A stretch of 64,000 bases of DNA from NCBI GenBank assembly GCA_963676635.1, contig OY781105.1, positions 1,550,001 to 1,614,000 on the forward strand, read 5' to 3'. The translations under genes and the position numbers were made by a program. The notes below the pieces were generated by a model. The model did no database searches. It had not been told where the DNA came from and was given only the letters and a program-made list of their open reading frames with translations. The stretch's first letter is position 1, and every line of letters starts with the position of its first letter. Below, piece after piece: positions 37,501 to 45,513 of the stretch. Source of the DNA: GCA-002708315 sp963676635. Its GTDB lineage: Bacteria; Bacteroidota; Bacteroidia; Bacteroidales; F082.

Positions 37501-38411
37501 AAAAGGGAAAACTAAAAAGATTCCATAAAGGAGCTTTCTACCTTGCTGGTGAATTAGGACTGGATATTCTACCTATAATTATATATGGACAAAAGGAAGC
37601 CATGAAAAAGAGTGAGTTCTTTCTGAAAAGAGCAACGGCTGTCACCAGATTTCTGCCAAGAATTAAACTATCAGATGGTAAATACGGAGATACACCAAGA
37701 GAACAGGCAAAGAATATTAAGAAGTACTTTGAAAAAGAATATCATCAGGTAGCAGAGATGCTTGAAACTCCTGACTACTTCAACGATTTTATCAGAAAGA
37801 ACTACATATATAAGGGACCTATTCTGGAATGGTACACCCGCATTAAGCTCAATCTGGAAAAGAATTACAATGTTTTCAATGATCTAATACCTGAAGAGTG
37901 CACTATTACTGATCTTGGTTGTGGATATGGCTATCTCGACTATATGCTTAACCTGGTATCATCCAAGCGTAAGATAACAGGTATCGATTATGATGAGAGC
38001 AAAATACTTGTTGCTAAGAATGTAGCCATAAGAAATTCTGATGTAAAGTTCATTGCAGGAGACATCACCAATGCTATGATAAAGCAATCTGATGTTTTTA
38101 TTATTAACGATGTACTGCACTATTTACCAGAGAAGATGCAGATTGAAGTTATTGAAAAATGTATCACTCTTCTTAATCCGCAAGGTATTATCATAATCCG
38201 TGACGCTGATAAAGATCTCGAAAAAAGGCACTGGGGAACTAAAGTGACAGAATTCTTCTCAACAAACATCGGATTTAACCAAACAAAATTTGATCTGGAA
38301 TTTGTTTCAGGCTCCCTTATTCAAAGCATTGCTAAGAAGCACAATCTCAATATTGATGTAATCGATAATACCAAACGAACATCAAATCTGATTTATGTAA
38401 TTAAAAGCTAA
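34578..38411 (+). CDS. Trifunctional protein: MMPL/RND exporter, lysophospholipid acyltransferase and SAM methyltransferase
   Basis: A 1,277-residue inner-membrane fusion. Residues ~1-830 form an MMPL/RND-type transporter: a first helix at ~18-36, a large periplasmic loop, helix bundles at ~270-410 and ~660-800, and the duplicated motifs LGISVDYALHIYSHF and GLGIDYSIFVMRG. Residues ~890-1060 are a PlsC-like acyltransferase with HX4D at H902 (NHQSHID) and FPEGHRS at ~968. Residues ~1100-1277 are a class I methyltransferase with motif I DLGCGYGY at ~1112 and GIDYDES. All three sets of key residues are intact. It probably acylates, methylates and exports one lipid-like product. Similar fusions occur in Bacteroidota, but no function is established to my knowledge. 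Confidence 0.88.
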   Translation: MSNFFLNIYRFIKPNRQIALFVMMCGLLVFAYLATRISFSEDISKILPDTENVNNMNFVYSNSKFLDKVIFNISLNDTNETDPTLLADFANQFSDTLENKFVPDYIESIEYAPDQQQVMDVYSTVYQNLPVFLTKEDYYHIDTILTSDNISNTIQSDYKTLISPASMFSKNMIAKDPLFLTPIVLDRLTGFNSDTNFEMYDRFLVSGDKKNLIIIVTPVSTNNTSKNTTLFEGIDELIEELSSGEYHNIEVTYFGNPVVALGNATQIKNDIITTVTLAMIVLIVVITLFFKRKSTFFIIFLPVGFGAIISLAVIYLVKGEISAISLGIGSVLLGISVDYALHIYSHFRDNKSYKSVFKNLTTPILLSSLTTASAFLSLYFINSEALNDLGLFAGIAIVSAALFSLIVLPHFIRKRSNDKSEHNNVIDKIASYKFHKNKYLKIFIVVATIILYFTSKYVGFNADMMENNYMSEKTRMAENKLNEVTNLSKKTIYIVSPGKNPDNAILNNKATSMIIDSLERAGIIQSASVINSVFPDTETQKEAITRWDNYWKDKRARVITEINQAAEENGFRKSAFNEFSNLLNKKFQPISVKDAGVLNHKIFNNFIIETDSMSGVINVVKVNNTTDDIEGVYTAFEGVEEVWVIDKRLITSEFMSILNDNFNKLIIISLIFVFVILLVAYGRIELTVITMIPIIISWIWTVGIMGIAGIEFNIFNVIIMTFIFGLGIDYSIFVMRGLLMQYKYGDSNIKSYKVSVLLSGITTLLGIGVLIFASHPALKSIAIMSIIGILSVIFITLTLLPAIFNWLVNYSKGPRNRPVTLVDFIYSMWAFFVFVSGSFLLSIISGLMFFVPISRKKKKIFVHKLFRYLTWFMIYMNFTSPKIVINPDNEDYKKPAIIIANHQSHIDLMLMMLLNWRVVVLTNSRNFSNIMYGPALRYAGFIEVNGNYENIVDQVKRQTDEGYSVVVFPEGHRSEKGKLKRFHKGAFYLAGELGLDILPIIIYGQKEAMKKSEFFLKRATAVTRFLPRIKLSDGKYGDTPREQAKNIKKYFEKEYHQVAEMLETPDYFNDFIRKNYIYKGPILEWYTRIKLNLEKNYNVFNDLIPEECTITDLGCGYGYLDYMLNLVSSKRKITGIDYDESKILVAKNVAIRNSDVKFIAGDITNAMIKQSDVFIINDVLHYLPEKMQIEVIEKCITLLNPQGIIIIRDADKDLEKRHWGTKVTEFFSTNIGFNQTKFDLEFVSGSLIQSIAKKHNLNIDVIDNTKRTSNLIYVIKS

Positions 38412-38503
38412 GAGCTATCATATGTTAAAGCTTTGTTGCAGGAAGATATATCATTGCTGCCAATCTCATCAGTGCAATCCATCTTTATAACCACCCATTT
38501 TCA

Positions 38504-38511
38504 TATCTTTG
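38504..38511 (+). promoter_or_regulatory. -7 promoter box of the oxidoreductase gene
   Basis: TATCTTTG, an exact match, 16 nt before the ATG at 38528. It divides the lipid-like locus into two transcription units. Confidence 0.6.
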
Positions 38512-38527
38512 CAATGCTAAACAAATA

Positions 38528-40027
38528 ATGGTGACTAACAAATACGACTTTATAATAATAGGGTCCGGTCTTGGTGGCTTGCAAAGTGCTGTGTACCTTA
38601 GTGATTTCGGGTTTAAGGTACTAGTACTGGAAAAGAACCAACAAATTGGGGGTCTTACTCAGTCGTACCGATGGAAAGGATGTGACCTGAGCACAGGTCT
38701 TCACTACTTTGGAAGTTTTAATAATGGAGATACACTTCACACGATCTTCAATTACATGGGACTCACCAAAAACATTACATACAAAAAACTTGACAATACG
38801 GGTTTTGATGTATTTAATATTAACGGTAAAATTTTCAAATATGCAAGCGGCATAGATTGTTTCAGAAATCAGCTAATCAGCTATTTCCCTAATGAAGAAG
38901 CATCAATAGAAAAATATCTGTCAGAAATCATTTCTGTTGTTGAAGCACAAGAGCTATACAACCTGAAGCCTATCAGGGATCTTAGCAAAATTGATAATTA
39001 TCTTCAATTAAATGCCTGGGAATTTATTTGTTCATTAACAAAGAATCAGGAACTCCGTCAGGTACTTTCAGCACTAAATTTTGTATATGCCGGAGAAAAA
39101 GACAAAACACCTTTTTACATGCATGCTCTGATATCTTATCACTTTATTTCCGGAGCATATCGTATATCAGGAGGCACATCACAAATTGCTAAAATACTGG
39201 AAGAAAGAATAATTAAAAACGGCGGACAAATCTTAACAGGAAAAGATGTTCAGAGTATAACAATTGAAAACAACAAAGCTGAAAGCGTAATCACAAAAGA
39301 CGGTAATATTTATTCTGCAAAGAATGTTATTTCTAATGTTCATCCTGCCGTAACCATTGATTTGATAAACAGTTCGAAACTTAGTGGTCCTTACCGCAGA
39401 CGAATGAAGAAAAGAAAGAATACGATTTCATCTTTCGCAATTCATTTTAAACTAAAGCCGAACACATTTCCATACAGAAACTACAACTATAACTATCACA
39501 AGAACAATGATGTGTGGTATGCTTCCAACTATGACAGTGATTTATGGCCGGAGCATTTTTTCATGCACTCCCATGTTCCTGAGAATGGCAATAAATATAC
39601 AGACTGCATCTCCGTACTTACATATATGAAATACAGTGAAGTTCAGAAATGGGAAGAGCTGCCTCTTAAGCAAAGAGGCAATGACTATAAGCAATTCAAG
39701 GAAGAAAAGGCACAGAAAATGATAAAACTTCTGATATCTGTTTTTCCTGAGCTGGAAGATAGCATTAGCAACTACACCGTGTCCACACCTCTTACCTATC
39801 ATGATTATATTAATACTCCCAACGGATCGATGTATGGGACTCTGCGCGATTATAAGAATCCTATTGGATCATATATCTCGCATAAAACAAAAATTGAGAA
39901 CCTCTATTTTACAGGCCAGAATATGAATCTGCATGGTATGATTGGCGTTAGTCTTAGTGCCATTGTAACATGCAGCGAGTTTATTGGTCTTGAAAATTTA
40001 TTAGATAAGATAAATGAAAAAAGATAA
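38528..40027 (+). CDS. Phytoene-desaturase/retinol-saturase-like FAD oxidoreductase
   Basis: A 499-residue FAD-dependent enzyme of the carotenoid desaturase/isomerase superfamily. The N-terminal dinucleotide-binding motif is IIIGSGLGGLQSAVYLSDFG, ending in LEKNQQIGGLTQSY, with a second conserved piece RISGGTSQIAKILEE. The C-terminal family block is NLYFTGQNMNLHGMIGVSLSA. It is closer in pattern to retinol saturase-type enzymes than to true phytoene desaturase, so it may reduce or isomerise a polyene or unsaturated acyl chain. No phytoene synthase is present in the window. It overlaps the C45 gene by 14 nt. Confidence 0.85.
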   Translation: MVTNKYDFIIIGSGLGGLQSAVYLSDFGFKVLVLEKNQQIGGLTQSYRWKGCDLSTGLHYFGSFNNGDTLHTIFNYMGLTKNITYKKLDNTGFDVFNINGKIFKYASGIDCFRNQLISYFPNEEASIEKYLSEIISVVEAQELYNLKPIRDLSKIDNYLQLNAWEFICSLTKNQELRQVLSALNFVYAGEKDKTPFYMHALISYHFISGAYRISGGTSQIAKILEERIIKNGGQILTGKDVQSITIENNKAESVITKDGNIYSAKNVISNVHPAVTIDLINSSKLSGPYRRRMKKRKNTISSFAIHFKLKPNTFPYRNYNYNYHKNNDVWYASNYDSDLWPEHFFMHSHVPENGNKYTDCISVLTYMKYSEVQKWEELPLKQRGNDYKQFKEEKAQKMIKLLISVFPELEDSISNYTVSTPLTYHDYINTPNGSMYGTLRDYKNPIGSYISHKTKIENLYFTGQNMNLHGMIGVSLSAIVTCSEFIGLENLLDKINEKR

Positions 40028-41702
40028 AAATAAAGAAACACACAGATTGAGGAATGGCTTGATTATAGCCGCAGCAATAATAGCAGGCCTTGTGTTTTCA
40101 TTTAATTTTGCAACAAATATCAAACCGCCGGAGGTTACCGACCTCAGTGCACTTGATCTTGTTAGAGAGAATCCTGAACCTGATTTCTACAAAATAGGCA
40201 ACAGCTGGTTACGCAAGAATAAATACGGCTTATGGGAGATGTATCTGGAAGGTAAACCTTTTGAGATTGGTGTAATAAATGGCATGTTAACTGAAGAGCT
40301 AATTCAGAAACAGGAGGATGCCTTTGTCGAACAGATCAACACTCTGATTCCTTCAAAAACATATCTGAGCTTCCTTAAATACTTCCTTCTTTGGTTTAAC
40401 AGAGACATTGACAATTATATTCCCAATGAATACTTACAGGAGATTTACGGTGTTTCTTTCTCAGCAAGCGGCGATTATGATTACATTGGCAACAATTACG
40501 AACGCATGCTTAATTACCATGCTGCCCATGATATAGGCCATGCTCTTCAAAGTCTTATGCTTGTGGGTTGTACATCTTTTGCTGACAATATGCATAGTAC
40601 CGACAGCTCCCTTATCATCGGCAGAAACTTCGATTTCTATATCAATCCTGAGTTTGCTGAGAACAAGATTGTAGCAATGGTTAATCCGGAAAAAGGCCAC
40701 AAATTTGTTTACATCACCTGGGCCAGCATGATTGGTGTTGTATCAGGGATGAATGAAGAGGGGCTTACTGTAACGATAAACGCTGCCAAGAGTGATATCC
40801 CTACCAAGGCAGCAACACCTATCTCCATTCTTGCAAGAGAAATACTTCAATATGCTGGTAATATTGAAGAGGCAATAGCTATTGCAGAAAAACGGTCGAC
40901 CTTTGTATCCGAATCGCTGTTAATTGGTTCTGCCAATGATAATAATGCTGTTATTATTGAAAAATCGCCTTCAAAGATTGATGTGTATCAAACTGACATG
41001 AGCTCACTTGTGTGTTCAAACCACTTTCAATGTGAGGCTTTCGCCGATGACGAAAACAATAACATTTACATGAAAGAGTCTGCTTCCGTTTACAGACAGG
41101 AGCGCTGTGAGCAGTTAATTGACAGTCTTGATCCCCTTAACTATTCTAATACAGCAGCAATACTAAGAGACCATCTGGGGATAAATGATAGAAACATTGG
41201 TATTGGTAATGAAAAAACAATGGCACAGATGATATCACATCACAGTGTTATTTTTGAGCCTTTAAGAAGAAATATGTGGGTTAGCACTACTGATTATCAA
41301 CTTGGCCCTTACCTGATGTATAATCTCACTAAAGATTTCAATTTATGTCCTGATATAAGCGAAAACACCATACTCTATGACTCAGCATTTACAATCCCGG
41401 CTGATGATTTTGTTTATAGTATCGATTATAAGAGCTTCCTGAAATCAAGGGAGCTGATAAAGCTTATTAATAACAGTGATGAAGTAAATCTGAAAGAAAA
41501 TATTAAAATATTTGATGAAGTAATTGCTCTCAATCCTGAGTATTATCATGGATATGTAATTGCTGGTGACTTCTACTATGATATTGAAGATTACCCACAA
41601 GCACTGGAATACTACAAAGAATCTCTTTCAAAGGAATTTGAGAATACTGTAGTACTGGAATCTGTTAAGAAGAAAATTAACAAAATTGAAAACAGCCATT
41701 AA
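40014..41702 (+). CDS. C45 autoproteolytic acyltransferase/hydrolase with TPR tail
   Basis: A 562-residue Ntn-hydrolase-fold protein related to acyl-CoA:6-APA acyltransferase and choloylglycine hydrolase. A membrane anchor at ~14-34 (LIIAAAIIAGLVFSFNF) places the catalytic domain outside the cytoplasm. The probable nucleophile is C186 in LVGCTSFADN, with the GRNFDFY motif shortly after, both typical of the family. The last ~100 residues contain a TPR unit (YYHGYVIAGDFYYDIEDYPQ in part). Its likely role is cleavage or transfer of an acyl amide/ester on an exported product. It overlaps the oxidoreductase gene. Confidence 0.82.
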   Translation: MKKDKNKETHRLRNGLIIAAAIIAGLVFSFNFATNIKPPEVTDLSALDLVRENPEPDFYKIGNSWLRKNKYGLWEMYLEGKPFEIGVINGMLTEELIQKQEDAFVEQINTLIPSKTYLSFLKYFLLWFNRDIDNYIPNEYLQEIYGVSFSASGDYDYIGNNYERMLNYHAAHDIGHALQSLMLVGCTSFADNMHSTDSSLIIGRNFDFYINPEFAENKIVAMVNPEKGHKFVYITWASMIGVVSGMNEEGLTVTINAAKSDIPTKAATPISILAREILQYAGNIEEAIAIAEKRSTFVSESLLIGSANDNNAVIIEKSPSKIDVYQTDMSSLVCSNHFQCEAFADDENNNIYMKESASVYRQERCEQLIDSLDPLNYSNTAAILRDHLGINDRNIGIGNEKTMAQMISHHSVIFEPLRRNMWVSTTDYQLGPYLMYNLTKDFNLCPDISENTILYDSAFTIPADDFVYSIDYKSFLKSRELIKLINNSDEVNLKENIKIFDEVIALNPEYYHGYVIAGDFYYDIEDYPQALEYYKESLSKEFENTVVLESVKKKINKIENSH

Positions 41703-41703
41703 T

Positions 41704-42993
41704 ATGTATATCCCCGAAATAGAAAAGAAAAGCCTTGCTGAGATTAAAAAGTACCAGGAAAGCAGGCTCCCTGAGATGTTGGAATATCTTTCAAAAAAGT
41801 CGGTATTCTATCAAAAGGTATTTCACGACAACAATATCGATATTCACAATATCAAGCATCTGGAGGACTTGCAGAACATTCCGGTTACTACAAAGGATGA
41901 CCTTCAAAGGAATTCAAGGGATTTTCTTTGTGCTAACAAAAAAGATGTTGTGGACTATGTAACAACATCAGGTACTATGGGCGAACCTGTTACATTTGCA
42001 ATGACTAACAATGACCTCGACAGGCTTGCTTATAATGAATATATTTCATTTTCATGTGCTGATACCACCAGTGATGATATCTTCCAGCTAATGGTTACTC
42101 TCGATAAAAGATTTATGGCTGGCATGGCCTACTTTCTTGGTTTACGTAAGCTTGGCACTGGCATTATACGCACTGGTCCGGGATTACAAAAGCTACAGTT
42201 TGAGTCTATCAATAGTTTTGATCCTACCGGATTGATAACTGTTCCTTCATTTATCCCCAAGCTGATAAACTATGCAGAGAAACACAATATCGACTATAAG
42301 AACACCAGTGTTAAGAAAGCTGTATGTATTGGAGAGCCTATCAGAAACACTGATTTCACACTTAACACGCTAGGTAAACGCATCAAAGATAAATGGGATA
42401 TTAAACTCTACTCTACTTATGCATCAACTGAAATGGGGACAGCCTTCACTGAATGTTCGGCAGGAAGAGGAGGACACCATCATCCGGAGATGATTATTGT
42501 GGAGTTTCTTGATGAGAACAATAATCCTGTGAAAGAAGGGGAACCCGGTGAAGTTACAATTACAACACTTGGCGTGGAAGCTATGCCTCTGTTAAGATTC
42601 AAAACAGGCGATATTTGTCACCACTATACTGAACCTTGCTCTTGTGGCAGAAACACAATAAGACTGGGGCCTGTTATAGGGCGCAAACAACAAATGATCA
42701 AACTTAAAGGCACCACTCTCTATCCGCCTGCTGTTTATGATGTGCTTAATCAGATTAAATATATCGAAAACTTTATTGTAGAAGTAAAAACATCTGAACT
42801 TGGAACTGACGAGCTTATTGTTAATGTGGGTTGTGAGAATAAAGATGAGGTCACTGAAAAACGTATTAAAGACAATTTTAGAGCTAAACTTCGCGTTGCT
42901 CCTAATATAAACTTTTTCCATCCTGATGAGATTACTTCCTTGCAGTTCAAAGATGGCAACAGAAAACCAGTTATATTTATAGACCACAGATAG
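41704..42993 (+). CDS. Phenylacetate-CoA-ligase-like adenylate-forming enzyme
   Basis: A 429-residue ANL-superfamily enzyme that should activate a carboxylic acid, possibly an aromatic one, as an adenylate and thioester. The core is TTSGTMGEPVTFAMT (P-loop-like motif), YASTEMGTAFTEC, LLRFKTGDICHHY and IGRKQQMIKLKGTTLYPPAV. This pattern is the PaaK/coenzyme F390 synthetase type. A Cys pair in EPCSCGRN resembles that of PaaK. The ATG at 41704 is preferred to a TTG at 41686, which overlaps the C45 gene. It is a candidate for supplying the starter unit of a lipid/polyene-like product. Confidence 0.85.
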   Translation: MYIPEIEKKSLAEIKKYQESRLPEMLEYLSKKSVFYQKVFHDNNIDIHNIKHLEDLQNIPVTTKDDLQRNSRDFLCANKKDVVDYVTTSGTMGEPVTFAMTNNDLDRLAYNEYISFSCADTTSDDIFQLMVTLDKRFMAGMAYFLGLRKLGTGIIRTGPGLQKLQFESINSFDPTGLITVPSFIPKLINYAEKHNIDYKNTSVKKAVCIGEPIRNTDFTLNTLGKRIKDKWDIKLYSTYASTEMGTAFTECSAGRGGHHHPEMIIVEFLDENNNPVKEGEPGEVTITTLGVEAMPLLRFKTGDICHHYTEPCSCGRNTIRLGPVIGRKQQMIKLKGTTLYPPAVYDVLNQIKYIENFIVEVKTSELGTDELIVNVGCENKDEVTEKRIKDNFRAKLRVAPNINFFHPDEITSLQFKDGNRKPVIFIDHR

Positions 42994-42996
42994 ACT

Positions 42997-43602
42997 ATGA
43001 GAACATTTATTATTTCCCTACTGATAGCAATTTCTACAATTGCTGCTGCACAGTCAGACGAAGCGCATTGTGCAAGAATTATTACATGGTATGGCATCGA
43101 CTTCTCTCATACCTGGTTTGTTAATCAGAAAGCTTTTGACAATCCTGATGAATTGTCTAATGAATTAATCCCGGGCTGGAACAGTCAGGTTGTTGACAAC
43201 AAAAGAAAATTCGATCTAAAGAAGTTTTTCAATAAGAGTAAGTTCTATTACCAAAAGGATCCCGTTTTTGATAAAAACATTGCTCTTAATGTTGAGACAC
43301 GTATAACAAATTCAAAGGACCTTCCATTAATTACTGAAGACTCAATTCAGGGTATTATAAGTAACTATAATATCACAGAACCCGACAGCGACGTTGGTCT
43401 TGTTCTCATTTGTGTAAGTCTGAATAAAAAAACAAAAAAAGGAAGTTTCTTTGTCACATTCTTCAACACTAAAACAAACGAGGTTATTGTTACAAAACGT
43501 ATGGAAGGTGCTCCACGTGGATTAGGCATGCTGGAATACTGGTCAACAAGCTTCTATGATGTACTCAGAAGGGCTCCCAAAGAAATGGGGTTTATTTACT
43601 AA
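42997..43602 (+). CDS. Secreted protein of unknown function
   Basis: A 201-residue protein with a clear signal peptide (MRTFIISLLIAISTIAAAQS). I do not recognise the family. The mature part has the striking segment YGIDFSHTWFV near its start and an alternating hydrophobic pattern consistent with a beta-rich periplasmic protein (VGLVLICVSLNKKTKKGSFF in part). It starts 3 nt after the ligase gene and ends just before the DUF2141 gene, so it belongs to this operon. Confidence 0.75.
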   Translation: MRTFIISLLIAISTIAAAQSDEAHCARIITWYGIDFSHTWFVNQKAFDNPDELSNELIPGWNSQVVDNKRKFDLKKFFNKSKFYYQKDPVFDKNIALNVETRITNSKDLPLITEDSIQGIISNYNITEPDSDVGLVLICVSLNKKTKKGSFFVTFFNTKTNEVIVTKRMEGAPRGLGMLEYWSTSFYDVLRRAPKEMGFIY

Positions 43603-43612
43603 AGAAAACATC

Positions 43613-44059
43613 ATGAGAACAATATTGATAATCCTGTCATTTCTGGCTGTTACATCTGTCATCGCGCAGAAAACATCCAGATTAACTGTTGAGATAACAG
43701 ATATTAAAATATTTAATCACAAGCTTTATATAGCTGTTTATAATAATGAGAAAAATTTCTCCAAAAACATCAATGCTGTTGATTCTGTTATAACCACTCC
43801 CAAAGATAGTATATTGGTAGTCACGTTTAAGGCTCTGCCTGATGGTGAATATGCTATTGCTTTTTTTCAGGACCTCAATGATAACGGCAAGCTGGATACA
43901 GGCCTGCTGGGTATTCCCACAGAGCCGATAGGTATCTCAAATTACGATCATAAAGCAAAAACCCCTCCAACATTTAAGAAAGCTATGTTCATAGTTAACA
44001 AGAATATGGAAATAAAAATCCCTCTTGTTACTCCGCCAAAGGACATCAAGAGGGATTGA
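43613..44059 (+). CDS. DUF2141 secreted protein
   Basis: A 148-residue exported protein with signal peptide MRTILIILSFLAVTSVIAQ. The DUF2141 domain spans most of the mature protein, with the block AFFQDLNDNGKLDTGLLGIPTEPIG. DUF2141 proteins are small beta-sandwich-like periplasmic proteins of unknown function that often accompany carotenoid or lipid-like loci in Bacteroidota. The open frame extends to 43556, but the ATG at 43613 follows the previous stop by 10 nt and gives the signal peptide. Confidence 0.85.
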   Translation: MRTILIILSFLAVTSVIAQKTSRLTVEITDIKIFNHKLYIAVYNNEKNFSKNINAVDSVITTPKDSILVVTFKALPDGEYAIAFFQDLNDNGKLDTGLLGIPTEPIGISNYDHKAKTPPTFKKAMFIVNKNMEIKIPLVTPPKDIKRD

Positions 44060-44066
44060 GGTTTAA

Positions 44067-44089
44067 GGATTAAAGCTTAAAGTTAATCC
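44067..44089. terminator. Possible bidirectional hairpin between convergent genes
   Basis: GGATTAA and TTAATCC form a 7-bp stem around a 9-nt loop, between the DUF2141 and phosphofructokinase 3' ends. There is no strong T-run, so its terminator role is uncertain. Confidence 0.3.
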
Positions 44090-45303
44090 CAGTTAAGTAT
44101 TTTTCTAAAATCCAGCATCTCCGGATCTTCTATATATTTTTTAGCCTCTTCGTAATCGCCGGGCTCGATGTACTGTAATCCCTGATTGAAAATAAGCTGT
44201 GCCTTTTCCTGTTCAAGGTCAACCAGTCTGGGCTGCACCTTTCCATTCTCATCTGTAACATCATCAAGATACAGAGGCTCAACTTTTCCTGTTGAATCAG
44301 CAGTTACCATACATCCGGTACGACCTTCGTCAAACAACTTCTTAACACCAAATCCAAGGAGTACGCAATAGTTCAGGTCATAAGCAGTTGGTTGCACACA
44401 TCTTAATTCATAACCTAACTCAACCGGGCGACTCTTAACATTAACATTAAGTTCTTTAAGCTTTTGCTGAAGGAGTATATTAAAAATGTGAGCTTTACTA
44501 ACATTTCCTAACTCCGGATGACCGTGTTCATCATAAGTAAAATTAATTCCTGAGTTTTTTATTTCCTCATCACTCATAAAATGGAAGACACCTTCACTAA
44601 CAAGAGCTACGCCATAACCCACACCGGTTATCTTTCTTTTAATAATTGCTGAGATTATCAGGTTGACAATCTTATCCAATGTCACTTCTGTTTTCTCAAA
44701 CATTTCAGGGATAATAATCATTGGCAGATGTATGGATGAACCAATACCAAAAGCCAGATGTCCGGCTTCCCTGCCCATTGCTGAAAGCACAAACCAATTA
44801 CCACTGGTTCTGGCATCCTCATATATGGTTTTTGTAATCTGAACACCTTCCTGTTTTGCCGACTCATAGCCAAATGTTGGAATACCAGCTGGCAATGGCA
44901 AGTCATTATCAATTGTTTTCGGAACATGTATATTCTGAATACTAACATTATTATCTCTCAGATATTTGTATATTCTGTTGGCTGTGGAGGCTGTATCATC
45001 GCCACCGATAGTTACCAATAGAACAACATTATTATCCACAAAGAATTTCTCAGAGAATTCACTATCCTTTGGTTTATATCTACTCATTTGCAATGCAGAC
45101 CCCCCATGCTTATGGATTTCATCTGCCATAGCGAAATCAATCTCAACAGTTTTTGGAGTTTCAGACAATAGTCCTTTATAGCCTTCGTGTATTCCAATAA
45201 CACGGTATCCTGATCTCAGAAATACCATTGCCACTGAACTAATAACAGAGTTAATTCCCGGAGCTGGTCCGCCTCCGCATAATATAGCAACCGATTCTTT
45301 CAT
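44083..45303 (-). CDS. pfp: 6-phosphofructokinase, probably pyrophosphate-dependent
   Basis: Glycolytic enzyme of the PfkA superfamily, 406 residues, cytoplasmic. The phosphoryl-donor site reads GGDDT (D102-D103) rather than the ATP-type GGDGS, and the next motif is PKTIDND with K129 instead of PGTIDND. Asp and Lys at these two positions are the classical marks of PPi-dependent enzymes, which work reversibly. Other blocks are GGGPAPGINSVI and SAMGREAGHLAFG. A separate class III fructose-bisphosphatase is encoded 1.6 kb upstream on the same strand. Confidence 0.85.
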   Translation of the reverse strand: MKESVAILCGGGPAPGINSVISSVAMVFLRSGYRVIGIHEGYKGLLSETPKTVEIDFAMADEIHKHGGSALQMSRYKPKDSEFSEKFFVDNNVVLLVTIGGDDTASTANRIYKYLRDNNVSIQNIHVPKTIDNDLPLPAGIPTFGYESAKQEGVQITKTIYEDARTSGNWFVLSAMGREAGHLAFGIGSSIHLPMIIIPEMFEKTEVTLDKIVNLIISAIIKRKITGVGYGVALVSEGVFHFMSDEEIKNSGINFTYDEHGHPELGNVSKAHIFNILLQQKLKELNVNVKSRPVELGYELRCVQPTAYDLNYCVLLGFGVKKLFDEGRTGCMVTADSTGKVEPLYLDDVTDENGKVQPRLVDLEQEKAQLIFNQGLQYIEPGDYEEAKKYIEDPEMLDFRKILNWD

Positions 45304-45326
45304 GTTTACTTTGTTAAGTTAAGGTG

Positions 45327-45334
45327 CAAATATA
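45327..45334 (-). promoter_or_regulatory. -7 promoter box of the phosphofructokinase gene
   Basis: TATATTTG on the minus strand, an exact match, 23 nt upstream of the start. Confidence 0.6.
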
Positions 45335-45513
45335 TGAATTGAAATTATACATTTCATTCTACACATCAGGTTAATATCACATTATTTTGCTATTAATGTA
45401 ATAAGAGACGATTAACGACTGAAAAAGAATTAATTACTATTAAATAACTGTCTGATAGATTATCAGTAATATGAATTTCACTCTTCGTTATCGCTTAATA
45501 TCAGTTAAATTTA

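Noticed and set aside
38528..40027. Carotenoid biosynthesis by phytoene desaturase
   Set aside because: No phytoene synthase or lycopene cyclase lies nearby, and the sequence pattern is closer to retinol-saturase-type enzymes.
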